Source of the DNA: Oscillospiraceae bacterium
Lineage (GTDB): Bacteria; Bacillota; Clostridia; Oscillospirales; Oscillospiraceae
DNA length: 9,294 nucleotides
Direction: 5' to 3'
Assembly: GCA_029065305.1 (NCBI GenBank)
Contig: JAIEIQ010000308.1
Location: 1 to 9,294, forward strand
Below, piece after piece: positions 5,925 through 9,294 of the stretch; the stretch's first letter is position 1, and each line of letters starts with the position of its first letter. The notes beneath the pieces were generated by a model. That model saw only the letters and a program-made list of their open reading frames with translations. It searched no databases and had not been told where the DNA came from. Position numbers and translations under genes: made by a program.

Positions 5925-8900
5925 ATGCTGCAAAAGATACCATTTTTTGAACTCTTCACAACCCTGACCCTCCCCTGGGAGGATCGGCTGGCCCTGGAGG
6001 GGGCCTGCCTGACCGCCGTGGAGGTGGAGCGGGAGAAGCGGACCCTGGCCATGGCTCTGACCACCACAGTGGATCTGGGGGAGGGGAAGGACAGGATCTC
6101 CGCCGCGGTCGCCGCGGCCTACGATCTGGAGAAGGTCTCCATCCACCAGACTGTCTCCGCCCCCGTCCAGTCCAGCGCCAAAAGCGGAGGGAACGAGGTC
6201 ATCATGGGCTTCCCCATCAAGAAGGAGGTCCAGCCCATGACCGGCCTCAACTTCAAAATGGGGAGCGTAGTGGTGGCGGGAAGGGTCTTTTCTGCCGACT
6301 TCTACGAGACGTGGCGGGCCGGGGAGTTCTGCCTCACCTTTGATATGACGGATTTTCAGACCTCCGTTCGGGTGATAAAGAAGCTGGAGGCGAAGGAGAC
6401 GTCCAAGCTCAAAAAGGACGTAAAGCCCGGCATGTGGGTCAAGGTGCAGGGCTATGTCAAGCTCAGCCGGGACGGCAGTGACATCTATATTGAGCCTCAA
6501 AGCATCATGACATACCCCTGTGAGCTGCGCCAGGACACCGCCGAGGTCAAGCGGGTGGAGCTCCATGCCCACACCACTTTCTCCAACATGGACGCCCTCT
6601 CCTCTCTGAGCACCAAGAAGGAGGATTCCGACAAGAATCTGGTCAAGCGGGCGGAGGCGTGGGGCCACCCGGCTATCGCCATCACAGACCACGGCGTGGC
6701 CCAGGGCTTCCCCGACGCGTGGCACTCCGCCAAGGATATCAAGATTCTCTACGGCATGGAGGGCTACTTCGTCAACAACCTGGACGACCGCATCGCCGTC
6801 CACGGGGAGGGGGAGGCGTCCTTCTCCGACGAGTATGTGGCCTTCGATATTGAAACCACCGGATTGAAGGTGAAGCAGGAGGCTATCACCGAGATCGGCG
6901 CTGTGATCATCAAAAACGGGGAGATCGGGGACCGCTTCCAGACCTTTGTGGACCCGGAGCGGCACCTGACCCCGGAGATCATCGCCCTCACCGGAATCAC
7001 CGACCAGATGCTCCAGGGCGCGCCCAAGCCGGCGGAGGCCCTGCGGGCATTTCTGGACTTTGTGGGGGACCGGCCTCTGGCGGCCCACAACGCGGAGTTC
7101 GACATCGGCTTTATCCGGGAGGGGTGCCGTCAGGCGGGTCTGGAGTTCAGCCCCACCTACGTGGATACCCTGATTCTGGCACAGAACCTGCTGCCGGAGC
7201 TGGGGAAGTTCAAGCTGGATATTGTGGCGGAGCACCTGAAGCTCCCGGCCTTCCAGCACCACCGGGCCAGCGACGACGCGGCCACCTGCGGCCTCTTTCT
7301 GCCCCACTTCTTCAAAAAGTTGGAGGAGGAGCTGGACGTCCACTCCCTCCAGGCGATCAATCCCGCTATGCCGGCCCTGCGCTCCAAGGGCCACGCCAAC
7401 CGGAAGCCCCGGCATATCATTCTGATTGCGAAAAACAAGGTTGGGCTGAAAAATCTCTATCAGCTGATCTCTATGTCCAACCTGCGATACTTCAAGCGCT
7501 TTCCCATCATCCCCAAGCACGAGCTCATCGCCCACCGGGAGGGCCTGATCGTGGGCTCCGCCTGCGAGGCGGGGGAGCTGTTCCAGGCGGTGGTGGAGGA
7601 CAAGGACTGGGCGGAGCTCCAGCGCATCGCCTCCTTTTACGACTACCTTGAGATTCAGCCCCTGTGCAACAACGCCTTCATGCTCCGGGACGGCAAGGCC
7701 AAGGATGAGGAGGAGCTCCGGGAGTGGAACCGCACGGTGGTCCGCTTGGGGGAGGCGCTGGGCAAGCCGGTGTGCGCCACCGGGGATGTCCACTTCCTGG
7801 ATCCGGAGGACGAGATCTTCCGCCATATTCTGCTGGATACCAAGAAATTCGCCGACTGCGACTCCCCTCTGCCCATCTATTTCCGCACCACTGATGAGAT
7901 GCTGGAGGAGTTTGCCTACCTGGGGGAGGAGAAGGCCATGGAGGTGGTGGTCACCAACACCCGGGCCATCGCCGATCAGGTAGAGACCTTCGACCTATTG
8001 CCCAAGGGGAAGCTGTTCCCGCCCCGGCTGGAGAACTCCGAGGAGGATTTGAACCGCCTGGTGTGGGACAAGGTCCACGAGCTCTACGGTGAGGACCCGC
8101 CCAGTCTGATTGTAGACCGGCTGAACATCGAGCTGGGGGGCATCCTGGGGAAGTACGACGTGGTCTACATGTCCGCCCAGAAGCTGGTCCAGCGGTCCCT
8201 GGAGAACGGCTATCTGGTGGGCTCCCGAGGGTCTGTGGGGTCCTCGCTGGTGGCCTATATGTCCGGCATCACCGAGGTCAACGCCCTGCCGCCCCACTAC
8301 CGCTGCCCCAAGTGCAAGCACAACGAGTTTATTTTGGATGGCTCCTATGGCTGTGGGGCGGATATGCCGGACAAGGACTGCCCGGAGTGCGGGACGAAGT
8401 ATGTCAAGGACGGCTTCGACATCCCCTTTGAGACCTTCCTGGGCTACGGCGGCGGCAAGGTGCCGGATATCGATCTGAACTTTTCCGGAGAATACCAGGC
8501 CCAGGCCCACCGCCACGCCATTGAGATGTTCGGTGAGACCCAGGTGTTCCGGGCGGGGACAATCGGCACCGTGGCGGAGAAAACCGCTTACGGGTATGTG
8601 AAGAAGTACCTGGAGAAGCGGGAGCTGAACCCCGGCCACGCCGAGGAGAGCCGGCTGGCCCTGGGCTGCGTGGGGGTGAAGCGGACCACCGGACAGCACC
8701 CTGGTGGACTGGTGGTGGTGCCGGACGATCTGGACGTGGAGGACTTCTGCCCGGTCCAGCACCCGGCGGACGCCGCCGACAGCGACATCATCACCACCCA
8801 TTTTGAATACCACTGCATGGAGGACAACCTCCTCAAGCTGGACATGCTGGGCCACGACGACCCGTCCATGGTCCGGATGATGGAGGACCTCACCGGGGTC

Positions 8901-9245
8901 AACGCCCGGCAGATCCCCCTGGACGACCCGGATACCATGAGCCTGTTCACCACCAGCAGGGCCCTGGGCTTCGAGGACGACGAGATCCTGGGCCCCACCG
9001 GGGCGGTAGCCATACCGGAGTTCAACACCAAGTTCACCCGGCAGATGCTGATGGACACCCAGCCCAAGGACTTCAACACCCTGGTGCGGCTGTCCGGCTT
9101 CTCCCACGGCACCGACGTGTGGCTGGGCAACGCCCGGGAACTGATTGTCAACGGCACCGCCTCCGTTACGGAGACGGTGGGGTGCCGTGACGATATCATG
9201 CTGTACCTCATTTCCAAGGGGCTGGACCCTAACATGAGCTTTTAG
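5925..9245 (+). CDS. polC: DNA polymerase III PolC-type alpha subunit, interrupted by in-frame TAG
   Basis: PolC is the Gram-positive replicative DNA polymerase with built-in 3'-5' proofreading. The readable part is 1106 residues. A short N-terminal region is followed by an OB fold at about 113-195. The PHP domain (HAH at 214-216, TDH at 254-256, GDVH at 620-623) is split by a complete DEDDh exonuclease at about 304-462: FDIETTG with Asp308 and Glu310, HNAEFD with Asp393, and His446 with Asp451. Next come GSRGSVGSS at 767-775, a zinc-binding CPKC/CPEC pair at 794-822, and the palm motif PDIDLNFSGEYQ with Asp848 and Asp850. The third acid is Asp973 in LLKLDMLGHDDP, and KRTTGQHPGG is at 919-928. 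TAG at 9243-9245 stops the frame where the family has Phe-Lys-Ile-Met-Glu-Ser. By comparison with known PolC, about 200 C-terminal residues (part of the fingers) would be lost. The protein should not work if this stop is real and unsuppressed. Confidence 0.95.
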   Translation: MLQKIPFFELFTTLTLPWEDRLALEGACLTAVEVEREKRTLAMALTTTVDLGEGKDRISAAVAAAYDLEKVSIHQTVSAPVQSSAKSGGNEVIMGFPIKKEVQPMTGLNFKMGSVVVAGRVFSADFYETWRAGEFCLTFDMTDFQTSVRVIKKLEAKETSKLKKDVKPGMWVKVQGYVKLSRDGSDIYIEPQSIMTYPCELRQDTAEVKRVELHAHTTFSNMDALSSLSTKKEDSDKNLVKRAEAWGHPAIAITDHGVAQGFPDAWHSAKDIKILYGMEGYFVNNLDDRIAVHGEGEASFSDEYVAFDIETTGLKVKQEAITEIGAVIIKNGEIGDRFQTFVDPERHLTPEIIALTGITDQMLQGAPKPAEALRAFLDFVGDRPLAAHNAEFDIGFIREGCRQAGLEFSPTYVDTLILAQNLLPELGKFKLDIVAEHLKLPAFQHHRASDDAATCGLFLPHFFKKLEEELDVHSLQAINPAMPALRSKGHANRKPRHIILIAKNKVGLKNLYQLISMSNLRYFKRFPIIPKHELIAHREGLIVGSACEAGELFQAVVEDKDWAELQRIASFYDYLEIQPLCNNAFMLRDGKAKDEEELREWNRTVVRLGEALGKPVCATGDVHFLDPEDEIFRHILLDTKKFADCDSPLPIYFRTTDEMLEEFAYLGEEKAMEVVVTNTRAIADQVETFDLLPKGKLFPPRLENSEEDLNRLVWDKVHELYGEDPPSLIVDRLNIELGGILGKYDVVYMSAQKLVQRSLENGYLVGSRGSVGSSLVAYMSGITEVNALPPHYRCPKCKHNEFILDGSYGCGADMPDKDCPECGTKYVKDGFDIPFETFLGYGGGKVPDIDLNFSGEYQAQAHRHAIEMFGETQVFRAGTIGTVAEKTAYGYVKKYLEKRELNPGHAEESRLALGCVGVKRTTGQHPGGLVVVPDDLDVEDFCPVQHPADAADSDIITTHFEYHCMEDNLLKLDMLGHDDPSMVRMMEDLTGVNARQIPLDDPDTMSLFTTSRALGFEDDEILGPTGAVAIPEFNTKFTRQMLMDTQPKDFNTLVRLSGFSHGTDVWLGNARELIVNGTASVTETVGCRDDIMLYLISKGLDPNMSF

Positions 9246-9294
9246 ATCATGGAGTCGGCCCGAAAGGGGAAGGTGAAAAAGGGCGGCCTTGAGG
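9243..9294 (+). other. polC: TAG codon and downstream in-frame polC continuation
   Basis: After the TAG, bases 9246-9294 read in the same frame as Ile-Met-Glu-Ser-Ala-Arg-Lys-Gly-Lys and on through a lysine/glycine-rich stretch. This matches the PolC family sequence that normally follows Phe-Lys. The TAG therefore stands in place of a lysine codon (AAG to TAG is one base change), and the gene runs out of the window. An ATG at 9249 lies three bases after the stop, so reinitiation is conceivable, but I see no ribosome binding site for it. Confidence 0.85.

Noticed and set aside
5889..7826. Very long open frame on the minus strand (645 codons) opposite polC, and similar long minus-strand frames elsewhere
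   Set aside because: They lie opposite strongly recognised genes, show no family motif and are rich in His, Gln, Arg and Gly. They are the usual shadow frames of GC-rich coding DNA.
9243..9245. Pyrrolysine or general TAG recoding in this organism
   Set aside because: rseP ends with TAG at 4853-4855 and ispG with TAG at 5895-5897, both at the natural family ends, so TAG acts as a stop here. Suppression at the single site cannot be excluded without the rest of the genome.

Overview
The window is GC-rich, gene-dense bacterial DNA read entirely on the + strand. It looks like a member of the Clostridia, most likely a high-GC gut lineage of the Oscillospiraceae type. Two things suggest this: a Gram-positive PolC-type replicative polymerase, and the Firmicutes order frr-uppS-cdsA-dxr-rseP-(ispG)-polC. 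The family-level assignment is inference from gene order, composition and protein style, not from a search.

Layout from left to right: the 3' three quarters of frr (ribosome recycling); uppS (undecaprenyl diphosphate synthase); cdsA (CDP-diacylglycerol synthase); dxr (MEP pathway reductoisomerase); a small predicted lipoprotein of unknown function; rseP (site-2 membrane protease); ispG (late MEP pathway Fe-S enzyme); and polC, cut by the window edge. Gaps are short: 19, 53, 15, an ATGA overlap, 44, 2 and 27 bases. I see no internal promoter and no terminator with a T-run, so the set is probably one transcription unit or part of a longer one (tsf-pyrH-frr upstream is usual). No gap exceeds 300 bases. 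No tRNA, rRNA, CRISPR, IS element or riboswitch was seen.

The genes form a coherent housekeeping set. Dxr and IspG act in the MEP route that makes isoprenoid precursors. UppS condenses these into the lipid carrier for cell-wall synthesis. CdsA makes the activated lipid for phospholipid synthesis, and RseP works in the same membrane. Frr and PolC serve translation and replication.

Two genes that should be essential are broken in the sequence as given. ispG has lost one A in an A-tract near 5333-5336, which shifts the frame before all Fe-S ligands. polC carries an in-frame TAG at 9243-9245 where the family normally has lysine, and homology continues in the same frame to the window edge. Two independent lesions in adjacent essential genes most simply suggest sequencing or assembly error, as in a draft or metagenome-derived sequence. 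Genuine mutation or recoding remains possible. I found no convincing sign of an undescribed system. The least explained element is the small lipoprotein between dxr and rseP.
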